A DNA stretch of 29,433 nucleotides from Saccoglossus kowalevskii (taxonomy: Eukaryota > Hemichordata > Enteropneusta > Harrimaniidae). The DNA lies in assembly GCF_000003605.2 (NCBI RefSeq), contig NW_003122907.1:770205-799637 (forward strand), written 5' to 3'. Positions within the stretch are counted from its first letter, which is position 1. Each line of letters opens with the position of its first letter. Shown here piece by piece: positions 11,821-22,988 of the stretch. Made by a program: the position numbers and the translations under genes. The notes beneath the pieces were generated by a model. That model was not told the origin of the DNA. It did not search any database and worked only from the letters and a program-made list of their open reading frames with translations.

Positions 11821-12082
11821 TTACTACATAAGGAAAACCACTATCATAGTGTCAACGTCAGTTTATATTTATGGACGCTAATGGTCTTGCAATAACATTC
11901 CACAGTTGACATTAATATACATCATTAGTTGTGGGTTCTGGCCATATACCCTCCAAGATGCCATATAAGCTTGAAATTTACAAGCTCATGAGAATGTGTC
12001 GACAGATCTCAGCCACAGACTATCTCAAGGCTGACCCAAGACTGCGTCTCTTGTGGTGTTCTCGCCAAGACCAACTAAAACT

Positions 12083-12215
12083 CTTTATTCACTTTCAAAA
12101 CCTTAACCAATTACAAAGCAGTTTAAAAAAACTCTAGGGCGTAACCTTCACACATTCAAGTTGCACATAGCCAATCACACTAAGTACTGGACACGTCATA
12201 TCTTTTGATTAATCG
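12083..12215. repeat. CCAAT-box module, copy 2
   Basis: This is a direct-orientation, diverged copy of 11699-11820, with CTTTATT at 12083, CCAATTACAA at 12107, AGCCAATCACAC at 12169 and TTGATTAATCGTTC at 12205. The spacing between the CCAAT boxes is 64 bases here against 51 in copy 1. No coding function was seen in or between the copies; the plus-strand frame at 11931-12137 looks incidental. Confidence 0.55.
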
Positions 12216-14081
12216 TTCACTATATCAATAACCGCGAATAAAAACTGTCAGAAATAGTCGTCCGGATAGCGACGGTTATATCGTAATTAGTTCCAAATCA
12301 CTGAGTCAAGTTCCGTCGAGGAACTCACATGAGTCTAAATGATGACAGATATAACACAGCCATTCACTAGTAATCAGCTAAATAAGTCGGTCAGCAGATA
12401 CACACAAACCTAATTCATGACAACACTACAGTTCATGTACAATAGCGGCACAACAACGCTTGAAGATCTACTTCTTTTTCAGAAACACTGAACACATTTT
12501 TCTAAAATTTAGTTTTTAGCATCAATGTGTGAAGTACATTAAAGTTTGAACGTACTTTTATAGTTGGCCACCATTTTAGTATATTTCTTGTGAACAGGGA
12601 ACGTTTTTACTGGTGCAACAGATCGTCTTCAGGATTAAGCTATTTCAGACAGTTGAAATATATTTTAAATCAGTCACGTAAATTCGTCGTTGATTTTTGA
12701 CATAAAAATATCAAAAGTCAGCTGATCAGCTTGATATTTTGTATATATTATGTATGACCAAAAATTTTTGTACGATAAAATAAAATAATTTCGATAAATC
12801 ACGTGGTTTGGACGCAATCTTGAATTTCCAGAAAAGATCCCCCCTAACTTAATTGCGTGCTGGATTGGAGTCAATTGGATTTTCCGGGCCTTTAGCATGG
12901 TACACGTTTCCATTCCCTTTCACTTCCCATCAATTTTCCTAAATGCTACTTACTCATCCAGGCCATCTGCGTTTAGCGAGGTGGGGACATAGTCATGTAA
13001 TATTATAGTACAGGCAGAGGGTCTGACCTGGCACAATAGGCCTTTATAGTGCTCATTGCTTACATTCAGTCAGATATGTAACAGTTAATTCGCACACAGC
13101 ATTTCACATCATTTGTACTGCCCTCATCGAAGGGGTTATGAGAGGGCTATGACACATGTTCCCATTATGACAACACCAATTACTCATGTTGACACATGAT
13201 GAAAGGAAGTTTTGAGCCTTACTATCGCCTCCTGTCGGATTGAAATGAAACATACGCGCGGCAATGGACATCCTTTATACTCCCCATCGTGTATTTGTAT
13301 TATAATAGCTGACATAATTATTGGTGATTGTAATATTTATAGATCAATAAAAAAAATCATTGAATGCCGTTTTGAAATGCTATTGCTAAAAATATATGGA
13401 GAAAACGTTTTTGATTTCCATCCGAAATGCGTAAAAGAAATGAAATTTATGCAAGAAAGGAAATGATACTGTTTTGCATGAATATTACATCACGATATCT
13501 GGCCTTTTATTTCTCATACATGAAAATAAAATCGCGCGAAAAAAGTAAAGTATTTCGCAGTATACATAAGAGAGTCGTAAAGCTGAAACACCTGATCTTG
13601 TTCATATGTTTATTAGCACGCTCAGGGAAAACAGGAGGCACTTGTATTTTACTTGTACTAGATAAGCCTCGGAACATCATCTCAAGTCTAGTTGGTTTTC
13701 AACAGCAATTACCTAGCAACTCAGTATAGGAAGGGACCCCTAACTTCTCAGCAAAAGTTGAATGCGTCATTCTATACCATGGGACCCAAAGGTAGTAGGA
13801 CTGAAGGTGATTACGTCATGAGGACACATACGTTTCTTTAGTAACTCATGCATAAGGTTACCCCTCCCCTTCTGAGGCATCATAAAGGTCCAGAAGCATG
13901 TAGAGATATTTAATTGCCACCTTTGAACAATATTTAGTAATGAGTAAGGCTTGAGAGCTCTCCTTCGTTTACATGATTTAAAACTTACTGTCAGGTGAAG
14001 CTAGCTTAGTCAAATTACAGTTCACTGTCGTATTGTCGGTACTACCCTAGACACCACCCCTTAGGCCAGGCTCTGACCTAA
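12216..14081. other. non-coding stretch
   Basis: No gene was recognised. The longest plus-strand frames (13212-13466 and 13427-13729) overlap in different frames, are lysine-rich and have no family motif; I treat them as chance. From about 13730 the sequence is less AT-rich and may be old transposon DNA leading into the block at 14082. Confidence 0.4.
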
Positions 14082-14300
14082 CTGTAGTCTCCCCCACTGT
14101 CCTTGGACTGGCAGGGGTTGTACTGTTATCGATTCTCATCTCCAATACAAGAGAGCGTTCATTGCTTTGTGTTAGGCAGATTCAACCAATTACAGGCGAC
14201 CTGAAGACTCCCCCATATAGCTGTGATTAGGATTAGACCTTAAGCTAATCTGATTAGGGGAGTATTACCACTGGTTGTAATTATATAAGTAGAGGACTAA
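14082..14300 (+). promoter_or_regulatory. TATA/CCAAT block, possible solo LTR or promoter
   Basis: A TATATAAG box at 14282-14289 is preceded by CCAAT at 14186-14190. A 15-base motif is duplicated at 14082-14096 (CTGTAGTCTCCCCCA) and 14201-14215 (CTGAAGACTCCCCCA). The arrangement resembles the U3 region of an LTR or a Pol II promoter, but I could not find convincing TG...CA ends, a target duplication or a downstream coding start. Confidence 0.25.
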
Positions 14301-14466
14301 TGTTGAATTATTTAAAGTTTCACTTCGTGCTTATTTTGGAAGTAATTCCTGTATGAACACTAGTCTGTGTGGAAAGATTGGGTTGGGTCAGACACTATTC
14401 ATTGTTTTCTTATTTATATAAATACCTTACATATGCAATACCGTATGTCTTGGTTGTATGACTTAA

Positions 14467-14700
14467 AGGGTGGTGGTCGTCACGCCGCGCATGTGCGACA
14501 TTTGTTTTGGTAAACACTGATTTTTCCATAATCTAATGGGCTCTTCTAATGAAAATCACGAGTACGAGTTTTGACCTGGGTGCAACGTACACTACCGCTG
14601 GCGACTCGTTCGATACCTTACAATCTCCAAAGAAAATACCTCGCTAAAGTTTGGTAACGTCTCAGTTTGTGCAACAGTCATGCGTGGCGCGACGACTACT
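14467..14700. mobile_element. 234-bp TTAA-flanked MITE, long variant
   Basis: The element is flanked on both sides by TTAA (14463-14466 and 14701-14704). Its ends are inverted: the left reads AGGGTGGTGGTCGTC, then CGCCGCGCATG. The right, reverse complemented, reads AGTAGTCGTCGCGCCACGCATG. The ends match the two shorter copies at 18303 and 22864. The interior is about 110 bases longer and only partly alignable (CGACTCGTTCGATACC against CGCTACGAGTCCCATATCGAAC). There is no coding capacity. TTAA duplications are the hallmark of piggyBac transposases, although the AG terminus is not the usual CCC start. Confidence 0.7.
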
Positions 14701-14704
14701 TTAA

Positions 14705-17176
14705 GCAAATATAATTAGTTCTTACACATATTTTCAAACTTAATTATGGCGATAAATATAAACCAGTAGCATGTGCTCCTGAGAAATTTAAGCCAGTCGC
14801 AAACGAAATTTTTGACATGAAAATATCTTTGCATACGAACGTTTCATTATTCGTAGAACCGAGAATAATTCGACGGGGTAATTTAAAACGAAATTTCATC
14901 CTTGGAAACAGTTGAATTTCGGGTTCCAAAGTTTTAGGTTCTGTGAATAATAAAGCGTTCATATTTATTTACACAAAGAAGTTTCTATTCGCAGGATCGC
15001 CGAATATGTAATTGTGTTATAATTTCGTAATATCCGGGGAAGATTCAAGATTTCCGCTCCATATAGTAAATATCGGTAAATTATTCGCATTTATTTTATA
15101 ACCATTTATACGCCAGCTGACTGTGATCACGAATAAATAACAAGGATTTGGAATTTAATTTGACCGGGAAATTTGTGTCGGTAAAGAAAAACCAGCTTTG
15201 GGTTACATTTAGCAAAGCTGCAACATCGTTAAGTAATCTCGGTACTCAATAGAGATTCCATTGACTCAATAATCGCAATGATGTCATATGAGTGGAGTAA
15301 ATTTACAAAGAATATGCACAATCCTACATATGGTTAAATATACATACACATATAGTGAGTATCCATAATCCATAACTGGGTCATGTTGATACGGGAGAAG
15401 CCGTACTACAATATATTCGATCTCGCACAATATATAATAGTGGTTTACCGTTTAGAGGCATATACCATCCTTACTAAATTGTCGGATAGAGAACCAATGT
15501 TTATAGGCCATTTTAACACTTATTTTTCTTAAGAGAATAAATTTTAATTGCCCACATGTTAAACTATTTTTTATTAATCTATTCGCGAGCGTATAATGGC
15601 TAAAAAAGAGTCGTGAACAATTAATTGTTCCATCCTGAATTGAGTAATTACGCGTAGGACTAATTGCCCAATTACATATATGATACGTGCGACAAATCCA
15701 TATTAAGTATGTAGTTTGTTTTGTCAATTTCATGAATAACTCATGGTCGAAGGAAATGCGACTTAAATTGAAAAGAATATGTACTAAACGTGGTCAATGT
15801 AATAAATCTAATAATTATCCTAACCTTGAGTGATTAGACAGCAATGACCTATATCGTATTTTTACGATATTGCTGATGAAGTATATGGAGGAGTTTCCGG
15901 GTAGGGTCATTTTCTTGAATACTAGTATAACAGTAATAATTAAAAGTACATATTGATATCAAGTGATTTTAATATCATTGCCTATTAGTAATTTTTTTTT
16001 AAATCAGTATTTTTTTCTGTTTTTGTTAAATATTTGTTTTATTGAAATGCATAAAATTATTTATTATTTCATAATTCAAGTCATTTTCCCCCAAACTCGA
16101 TATGTCACTTGACCAATGTTGCCTTCTTTTCAGACATTACCTTCCATGCATTGCGGTTCTTGATTAAACGTGGCTTTGTTGTATCGAGTAATAGGAAACA
16201 CGCCGTATGCATTATTAAAGGCTCTATAAAACAACATGACTAGCTACATGAATGTGTTATAATAAATCCATCAATGCCACAAGATCCTGTCTCAATGTAT
16301 TGCATGTTTTACAATGCGTATTTACATATCAATGGCGCCGACAGGCTGGATTAATTTCCTGTATAATTATTTATGACTTATGTTTTTGTGTTTATTTTTC
16401 GCATGGCATTTTAAAATCTTATTCCGTGACGTTAAAAAGGTTTTGTTTTATTTGGGGACAAGTTACATACATCGCCAGCTTGAAAGGGTTGTCGCGATGC
16501 ATCATGCACGAGTCCCATACGACGTATGTAATGCGCGTGAAATATTTTTTTTTTTCTCCACGAAAGAGGAACGCGCTTCACGAGTACTGCGGAGCTTCTA
16601 CAATAACACAAAAATGATAATTAAATTACAAACATTCGTTCTCTTCGCTCTGGATAAGAAAAATATCACACGACGCCGAAATGAAAATAACATAAATTTC
16701 CAAAATATGGCCACCCCAAAATGGCTGCCGGCATTAACGATAAAATAACTACCGGAAGATATATATACAATTTTTTTTTGAATAATTAATATAGCAATAA
16801 TCGATAAATGAAATCCTATGATAAAGTGAACTTGAGTTTTGATAAAAAAAAACGCATTTGGGATAAACGTTACTGCAAATGTATGTCGTATTTACATACA
16901 TGTACAATATTAGCTTTTTATTGCTTTTCTCAATTGGCAATTAATCGTAAAATATATTGTATCTATATATGTATCGTCACGTGACTTGGGTATTGCTGAC
17001 CTTGGATGTATCATCTACACGAATGGACAATGAATTATGCTGTAAATTACATTTATTACAACAATGGTAGGTTCGGGGTGAATCGAATCATTGATGAACT
17101 AATTGGATTCTCGTGTGAAGTCAGCTGTCGCTGTTGTGTACACAAATGACATTATTTTTTTTAGACGAAGTATCTA
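14705..17176. other. non-coding AT-rich stretch with short hairpins
   Basis: No gene was recognised. There is a perfect 8-bp stem with a TTTT loop at 15851-15870. A 12-bp inverted repeat, one mismatch, lies at 16463-16474 and 16520-16531. A palindromic GTCACGTGAC E-box lies at 16976-16985. The open frames at 14744-14962 and 15452-15733 (minus) and two overlapping plus frames at 16252-16748 show no family motif. The last ends across two ATGGC YY1-like sites near 16706-16722. Confidence 0.4.
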
Positions 17177-17500
17177 TCGCCCTCTCGCGGTCAAGCATTT
17201 TTAGTGTTCTCGTGAAGTGTTCTGGTCAAATACATGCATGATTACAGTCTGTGCGTCTATTTGCAGTAAATTTATGATTTTCAGCCAATTATACAGTTAT
17301 AGTTACGCCTGGCACAATTTAGAGCGCGTTGATGACGTAATCAGTGTAAGATATATAGTTCAAAGTTCACAGCCTCGATATCGTTTTCAGTGGTCAATAA
17401 CAGGGTTACATTCTAAATGACTACACAGCCAAACTTTGTTGCCTATTTTAACAACATTGTCATTTTGGCATCACAGAAGCGATTCGCCGTCAGAGGGCGC
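17177..17500. promoter_or_regulatory. pair of CTCF-like motifs in opposite orientation
   Basis: TCGCCCTCTCGCGG at 17177-17190 fits the reverse complement of the CTCF core imperfectly, and CCGTCAGAGGGCGC at 17487-17500 fits the forward core better. They face away from each other. The same two sites also form 12-15-bp inverted ends around a 324-bp segment, so a small transposon is the alternative reading. The motif matches are by eye only. Confidence 0.3.
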
Positions 17501-18302
17501 TAGTAATTGAAAAGCTCATGAGAATAGGCTGTCAAATTTAAAATCTGGCATGTTCACGTACTGCACACAGTGATGTAACCAAATATCTTCTATTAGAAAG
17601 AACGTATTTAGAATAAATTTGTCACATCTATCACCTGAAAAGACAATAATAATTTGTAAATACGGCCCATAGCCTAAAGTATTAATATAAGGGGGCAAGA
17701 GGGGGGGGGGAAAGAAAGAATAAAATAGCTGATTATATTTTTCACCTTGACCATGTCTACAAATTTACGTTTTTTATTTATTGAAATTACATTATTACGA
17801 AAATAAAAAGAATTGATTACAGTTTACGAAATTACCTCTTGCCGACCCTCATAATACAAATAAATAAATTACTGTAATGTAAGCACACGTTAAATACAAA
17901 GAGGCAAAAGACGAGGGGGTTGGATGTGTGCTCGGTGTAGCGCCATCAATGTCGTAGCAAATGTGATGGACATACATATATAGCAATGCCAACTGTTGCA
18001 TTAAAGCGGGGGTGTCGCTTTAATTCCAAAAAAGTTTGAAGAATTAATACTTGTTATAATTGTAGCACGGTTGTATGTTTTCGCTGCAATAGTACATCCA
18101 GGACTCTATCATTTGTCCTACCGCCATGACACGTTAATGAATACATTCGCCTTTTATAACATTATATTGGGTCCGGGGCTTTTATCCTCTCGATATCCGT
18201 TGAGGGCGATGTTTCATTTCACTTTTCGCGTCAGTTCTCTCTTTTTGAGCATTTTGACGACTAATGCTGATTAGTTCATTCCTTATACTCATTCACATTT
18301 AA
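17501..18302. other. non-coding stretch with a small hairpin
   Basis: No gene was recognised. It contains a poly-G run at about 17701-17711 followed by a purine tract. It also contains a perfect hairpin ATTAAAGCG / CGCTTTAAT at 18000-18024 with a 7-base loop, whose TTAAAGCG arm matches the end of the TTAA element family. The plus frame at 18071-18274 and the minus frame at 17516-17698 look like chance. Confidence 0.4.
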
Positions 18303-18427
18303 AGCGCGGTGGTCGTCCCGCAGCGCGTGTTCGAATTTCATGTAAATAAACAATGTATTTTACACGCGTTGTATACGTCGCTACGAGTCCCATATCGAAC
18401 AGAACGCGGCACGACGACTACCGCCCT
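18303..18427. mobile_element. 125-bp TTAA-type MITE, short copy 1
   Basis: The left end is AGCGCGGTGGTCGTCCCGC preceded by TTAA (18299-18302). The right end is CGACGACTACCGCCCT followed by ATAA, a one-base decay of TTAA. It is nearly identical over its full length to the copy at 22864-22988, with about 8 differences counted by eye including the decayed flank. Inner inverted segments GTTCGA and TCGAAC continue the terminal repeats to about 32 bases. It has no coding capacity. Confidence 0.75.
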
Positions 18428-18457
18428 ATAAGTTTTCATCATTCCAATTCATGCTGT

Positions 18458-18560
18458 CCCCTTCCATCATGTCGTACCTTAGTTCTCTACGCATTTTCCC
18501 CTTCCATCTACGTCGTACCTTAGCTCTCCACGCTGTTGCCCTTTCCATCTACGTCGTAGA
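18458..18560. repeat. 2.6 tandem copies of a pyrimidine-rich 40-bp unit
   Basis: Each unit begins CCCCTTCCATC and contains GTCGTACCTTAG. Copies start at 18458, 18498 and about 18538. The array begins about 30 bases after the end of the neighbouring MITE. The unit sequence is unrelated to the large 40-bp minisatellite at 19990, although the period is the same. Confidence 0.7.
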
Positions 18561-19174
18561 CATTCCGTACCTTACTATCTCTGAATTATACTGTCACCAC
18601 CCTGGTATACCTTCCCCCATAACAAGCCCCGCCTAAAACATACGCCATCCTATATATTATCAATACCAGTACAACAGGACCCTTTTCACCTGAGACCGAT
18701 CCATGTAAACTACCGTTACTTCATGCAGTATATAGTTGACATTTCTGAATTTGGGTCAGCCCAAATTTACTAAGTAGTTGTTTTACGCAAAATATCCTAA
18801 TCTGATGATTATTTTTGTGTCAAAAACACGCAAAGTGACGAACATATCATAGCATAGTCTTCGATTATTATATTCAGAATGATGTAGACTCATTAATTAT
18901 TCACTTTGTTTTAATTTCACTATTTTTGCTGCCAAGTAAAAATTACTAAATATAATCCCAATGAACGCGCAAATTTACAATGGGTCGCATTATTAATATT
19001 TCAAAGAAAATCTGTGAATTTAAAATCCGATGAAAATTTTCAAATATCAAATGTGAAATTAAATACCAGTGAAAAAATAATTTGTTAACAGTATAAGCCA
19101 CAAGCAGATATGTAACTTTCAAATATAATTTAATTTCTCTTTATGCGGGTATCCCACCATACGCTTTGAGGGAT
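18561..19174. other. non-coding stretch
   Basis: I see no gene, repeat or RNA signature here. It is AT-rich from 18780 onward and leads into the promoter-like cluster. Confidence 0.4.
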
Positions 19175-19397
19175 GGTTGCTTAGCAACCTCTTTCTACCA
19201 TCATGAATGTGACATTACGTTAAACGGCCTCCCGTTGAATTCTTCGTTTCCCGCCACATTCGGCCGTTATTATGTATCGGTCTAGGATCGTCAGTTGATG
19301 TATTGATGGGCAGTGGTAGAGTCTTGGCAGCGCCGAGTACATACTGCTAGACGTACAACTGGGGAGGTGATTTTCATACAACCGTCGCGTATATAAG
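19175..19397 (+). promoter_or_regulatory. candidate core promoter: X-box, E2F-like site, TATA box
   Basis: GGTTGCTTAGCAACC (19175-19189) is a near-perfect palindromic X-box, the site bound by RFX factors. TTTCCCGCC (19247-19255) matches the E2F site. TATATAAG lies at 19390-19397. The segment 19226-19410 is visibly richer in GC and CpG than its surroundings. About 85 bases after the TATA box is an ATG in good context (19482). The combination in one orientation within 220 bases is what a real Pol II promoter looks like. Each motif alone can occur by chance, and binding is not shown. Confidence 0.45.
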
Positions 19398-19481
19398 CTT
19401 GCGCCCTGCTGCACTGGGGGACCATAGTTTCGAGTATTGACGTCTTATTTTGACAATAACGTGACAACATTTCCAGCTAAA

Positions 19482-19526
19482 ATGTTGATGCTTAGACAGG
19501 CTTACAACAAAAACGACAGCTCACAG
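19482..19526 (+). CDS. possible short first coding exon, unknown gene
   Basis: The ATG at 19482 has A at -3 and opens a 15-codon frame (MLMLRQAYNKNDSSQ) ending exactly at a canonical splice donor, CAG followed by GTAAAT, in phase 0. It sits about 85 bases downstream of the TATA box at 19390. Without splicing, the same frame continues to a stop at 19751 and reads IPCVHGDWNPNECACNG and similar, which I do not recognise. If splicing occurs, the large minisatellite would lie in the first intron. An acceptor-like site (CCCACTTTTGTAG, ending 21961) stands just beyond it. No protein family can be assigned from 15 residues. Confidence 0.25.
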
Positions 19527-19989
19527 GTAAATCGTACACTCTTTCAGTCTCGTAGTATTCCGTGTGTCCATGGTGATTGGAATCCAAACGAATGTGCTTG
19601 CAATGGTGTTATTGCCACACGTCTTTATATGTCAGCGGAGCCTTCGCTTACTACGCGTATTTCGTGTACGCCAATTATGCTAATTGCCCAGTCTTTCTCG
19701 CTCAACACTAGTAGAGATATGATGCTGTTATTATTGCAAACTGTGCTTTGAATGGGTCATTGGCTCTCTTGTTAGCTGGTTCGCTTAATACACTCAAGGT
19801 TGTTTTTACTAGTAACAAACAGTGGATTTGCCGTTCCATGGACCCCGAGTCTGTTAAAGGAAGTCTCTAACGTGCTTCTACGACAATTGGTTTTTTTGTG
19901 TAAAATATGGTGTTCTACATATAAACGCAGTGTTAAGTACTAGAGCATTTACCTTGAAGCAGTATCACATTGTAAATGCGTTGCCGAGG

Positions 19990-21945
19990 GCAATATGTCA
20001 GTATATAGTGGTGTGCATGACATGATTGCCAATATATCAGTAAATAACAGTGGTATGTGACATTATTGATAATATGTCAGTAAATAACGGTGGTATGTGA
20101 CATTATTGATAATATGTCAGTATATAGTGGTGTGCATGACATGATTGCCAATATATCAGTAAATAACGGTGGTATGTGACATTATTGATAATATGTCAGT
20201 AAATAGGGGTAGTATAAGGCATTATTGTCAATATGTCAGTATATAGTGGTGTGCATGACATGATTGCCAATATATCAGTAAATAACGGTGGTGTGTGACA
20301 TTATTGATAATATGTCAGTAAATAGGGGTAGTATAAGGCATTATTGTCAATATATCAGTAAATAACGGTGGTGTGTGACATTATTGATAATATGTCAGTA
20401 AATAGGGGTAGTATAAGGCATTATTGTCAATATGTCAGTAAATAGCGGTGGTATATGGCATTATTGTTAATATGTCAGTAAATAGGGGTAGTATAAGGCA
20501 TTATTGCCAATATGTCAGTAAATAACGGTGATACATTGCCAATATGTCAGGTCAGTAAAGAACGGTGGTTTATCTCATTATTGCCTATATGTCAGTAAAT
20601 AGGGGTAGTACAAGGCATTATTGCCAATATGTCAGTAAATAGCGGTGGTATATGGCATTATTGCCAATATGTCAGTAAATAACTGGTATATGATATGACA
20701 TGACATTATCGCCAATATGTCAGTAAATCAGTGGTATATGGAATTATTGCCAATATGTCAGTAAAGAATGGTGGTATATGGCATTATTGTCAATATGTCA
20801 GTAAAGAATGGTGGTATATGGCATTATTGTCAATATGTCAGGAAAGAATTGTGGTATAAGGCATTATTGTCAATATGTCAGTAAAGAACAGTGGTATATG
20901 GCATTATTGTCAATATGTCAGTAAAGAATGGTGGTATATGGCATTATTGTCAATATATCAGTAAAGAACGGTGGTATATGGAATTATTGCTAATATGCCA
21001 GTAAAGAATGGTAGTATATGGCATTATTGTCAATATGTCAGTAAAGATGGTGGTATATGGCATTATTGTCAATATGTCAGTAAAGAACGGTGGTATATGG
21101 AATTATTGCCAATATGTCAGTAAAAGATGGTGGTATATGGCATTATTGTCAATATGTCAGTAAAGAATGGTGGTGTATGGCATTATTATCAATATGTCAG
21201 TAAAGAATGGTGGTATATGGCATTATTATCAATATGTCAGTAAAGAATTGTGGTATATGGCATTATTGTCAATATGTCAGTAAAGAATGGTGGTATATGG
21301 CATTATTGTCAATATGTCAGTAAAGAATGGTGGTACATGGTATTATTGTCAATATGTCAGTAAATAATGGTGGTATATGGCATTATTGTCAATATGTCAG
21401 TAAAGAATGGTGGTATATGGCATTATTGTCAATATGTCAGTAAAGAATGGTGGTACATGGTATTATTGTCAATATGTCAGTAAATAATGGTGGTATATGG
21501 CATTATTGTCAATATGTCAGTAAAGAATTGTGGTATATGGCATTATTGTCAATATGTCAGTAAAAAATGGTCGTATAAGGCATTATTATCAATATGTCAG
21601 TAAAGAATGGTGGTGTAAGGCATTATTATCAATATGTCAGTAAAGAATTGTGGTATATGGCATTATTGTCAATATGTCAGTAAAGAATGGTGGTATATGG
21701 CATTACTGTCAATATGTCAGTAAAGAATTGTGGTATATGGCATTATTATCAATATGTCAGTAAAGAATGGTGGTATATGGCATTATTGTCAATATGTCAG
21801 TAAAGAATTGTGGTATATGGCATTATTATCAATATGTCAGTAAAGAATGGTGGTATATGGCATTATTGTCAATATGTCAGTAAAGAATGGTGGTATATTG
21901 CATTATTGTCAATATGTCAGTAAATAACGATGTAATATTGCCACA
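19990..21945. repeat. 40-bp minisatellite, ~49 units, with higher-order structure
   Basis: The unit is 40 bases, built on CAATATGTCAGTAAAGAATG followed by GTGGTATATGGCATTATTGT. It runs for about 1.95 kb. The left third (to about 20700) is heterogeneous: units carry AATAACGG, AATAGGGG or TATATAGTGG variants, with some length variants near 20530 and 20690. The right two thirds are close to uniform and show multi-unit repeats: a 120-base trimer at 21301-21420 recurs almost exactly at 21421-21540, and an alternating GAATTG/GAATGG dimer of 80 bases runs from about 21640 to 21900. There are no spacers, so it is not a CRISPR array. Since 40 is not a multiple of three, no frame reads through it. Confidence 0.95.
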
Positions 21946-22863
21946 ATTCCCACTTTTGTAGGTACCAATTTTTCAAATTTTTAAAACCGTTGACGTCACA
22001 TTAGTTGGCATATTTTGTGTGTTCTAACACTAAGCGCCATGACATTCAACAAAATAAATTACAACAGATTTTACAACGGGACTGATTTCAGTTTCTTTAG
22101 ATTAATTTGCATATTAATGGAAATTGATTTAAGAACGTCTCTGGCATACAAAGATGAATTCGCGCCAAATTCGTTACAATTGATATTCCATTATCCACAA
22201 AACAAATCTGAATTTAAGAGATACAAGAGATGGAAGTAATCCCTTCTTATAAATTAGTTTTTCAATCAAACTAAGATGAAAACAGAAACAATCTAAAATG
22301 AATCCGAAGCATGGGCAATAAAACATCAAATATTGAAATCTACCTCTGTTCATCTCAATACATATAAAAACACAATTTATTAACGATGTCGATTCTCTTA
22401 AATTACACTACGATGTTGTATCTTTGTATTGTATTGCACAACAAATCTCTTCATAATTAATGTTTCTATGGGAACGGTAACAAATTTCGCTGTATGTTAT
22501 GTTTTGCTTCAAAAAACGACTATATTTGTGTGAAAAAAAAAAAAAAAAAAACATCTCAAAGAAAACCTCAACCGGGAATCGCATCACCTTAAATTTTTAA
22601 TTTCCTTTCCTGCGTTTTCTGGCGCCACGCCTCTCAGGTGTTCGAAAACTGTCAGTTGACCACACATTTAAATCAATAGCTTGTTTGGTGCGATATCGTT
22701 TATCGATATCTTTTGTTGCTCGCAATGTGATGTCGTATCGTACCTCAATCAAATAAAATAAATCCTTTTGAGCAGAGATTGTATACCTGCCTGGTACAAA
22801 ATGATTTACAAATCGCACGGTACGTTGTTTAGTCACAGTGTTAATATATTGAGCGAACTTTAA
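21946..22863. other. mostly non-coding stretch after the minisatellite
   Basis: A pyrimidine-rich acceptor-like site ends at 21961. A plus frame from an ATG at 22039 to 22239 has no family motif. An octamer ATTTGCAT (22105-22112) matches the POU/Oct site. A 19-base poly-A run (22533-22551) may be a retroposon tail. The 105-codon minus frame at 22597-22914 starts inside the neighbouring MITE, which argues against it being a real gene. Confidence 0.4.
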
Positions 22864-22988
22864 AGCGCGGTGGTCGTCGCGCAGCGCGTGTTCGAATTTC
22901 ATGTAAATAAACAATGTATTTTACACGCGTTGTATACGTCGCTATGAGTCCAATATCGAACAGGGCGCGGCACGACGACTGCCACCCT
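22864..22988. mobile_element. 125-bp TTAA-type MITE, short copy 2
   Basis: Flanked by intact TTAA on both sides (22860-22863 and 22989-22992). The left end is AGCGCGGTGGTCGTCGCGC and the right end is GCACGACGACTGCCACCCT. The terminal inverted repeats align as AG(C/G)G(C/T)GG, then GTCGTCG, then GCGC, and extend about 32 bases inward. It has the same length as, and about 94% identity to, the copy at 18303-18427, implying recent mobility of the family. It has no coding capacity. Confidence 0.8.

Noticed and set aside
13212-13729. overlapping lysine-rich plus-strand genes
   Set aside because: AT-driven composition, mutual overlap in different frames and no recognisable domain.
16252-16748. two overlapping 121- and 122-codon plus-strand genes
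   Set aside because: They overlap in different frames, have no motif, and frames of this length are expected by chance here.
19990-21945. CRISPR-like array
   Set aside because: Units are contiguous 40-bp repeats with no unique spacers, and the surroundings are eukaryotic.
22105-22112. octamer ATTTGCAT as a regulatory element
   Set aside because: A single 8-base match in AT-rich DNA without supporting context.
22597-22914. 105-codon minus-strand gene
   Set aside because: Its first residues come from inside a TTAA-type MITE and no family motif is present; likely a chance frame.
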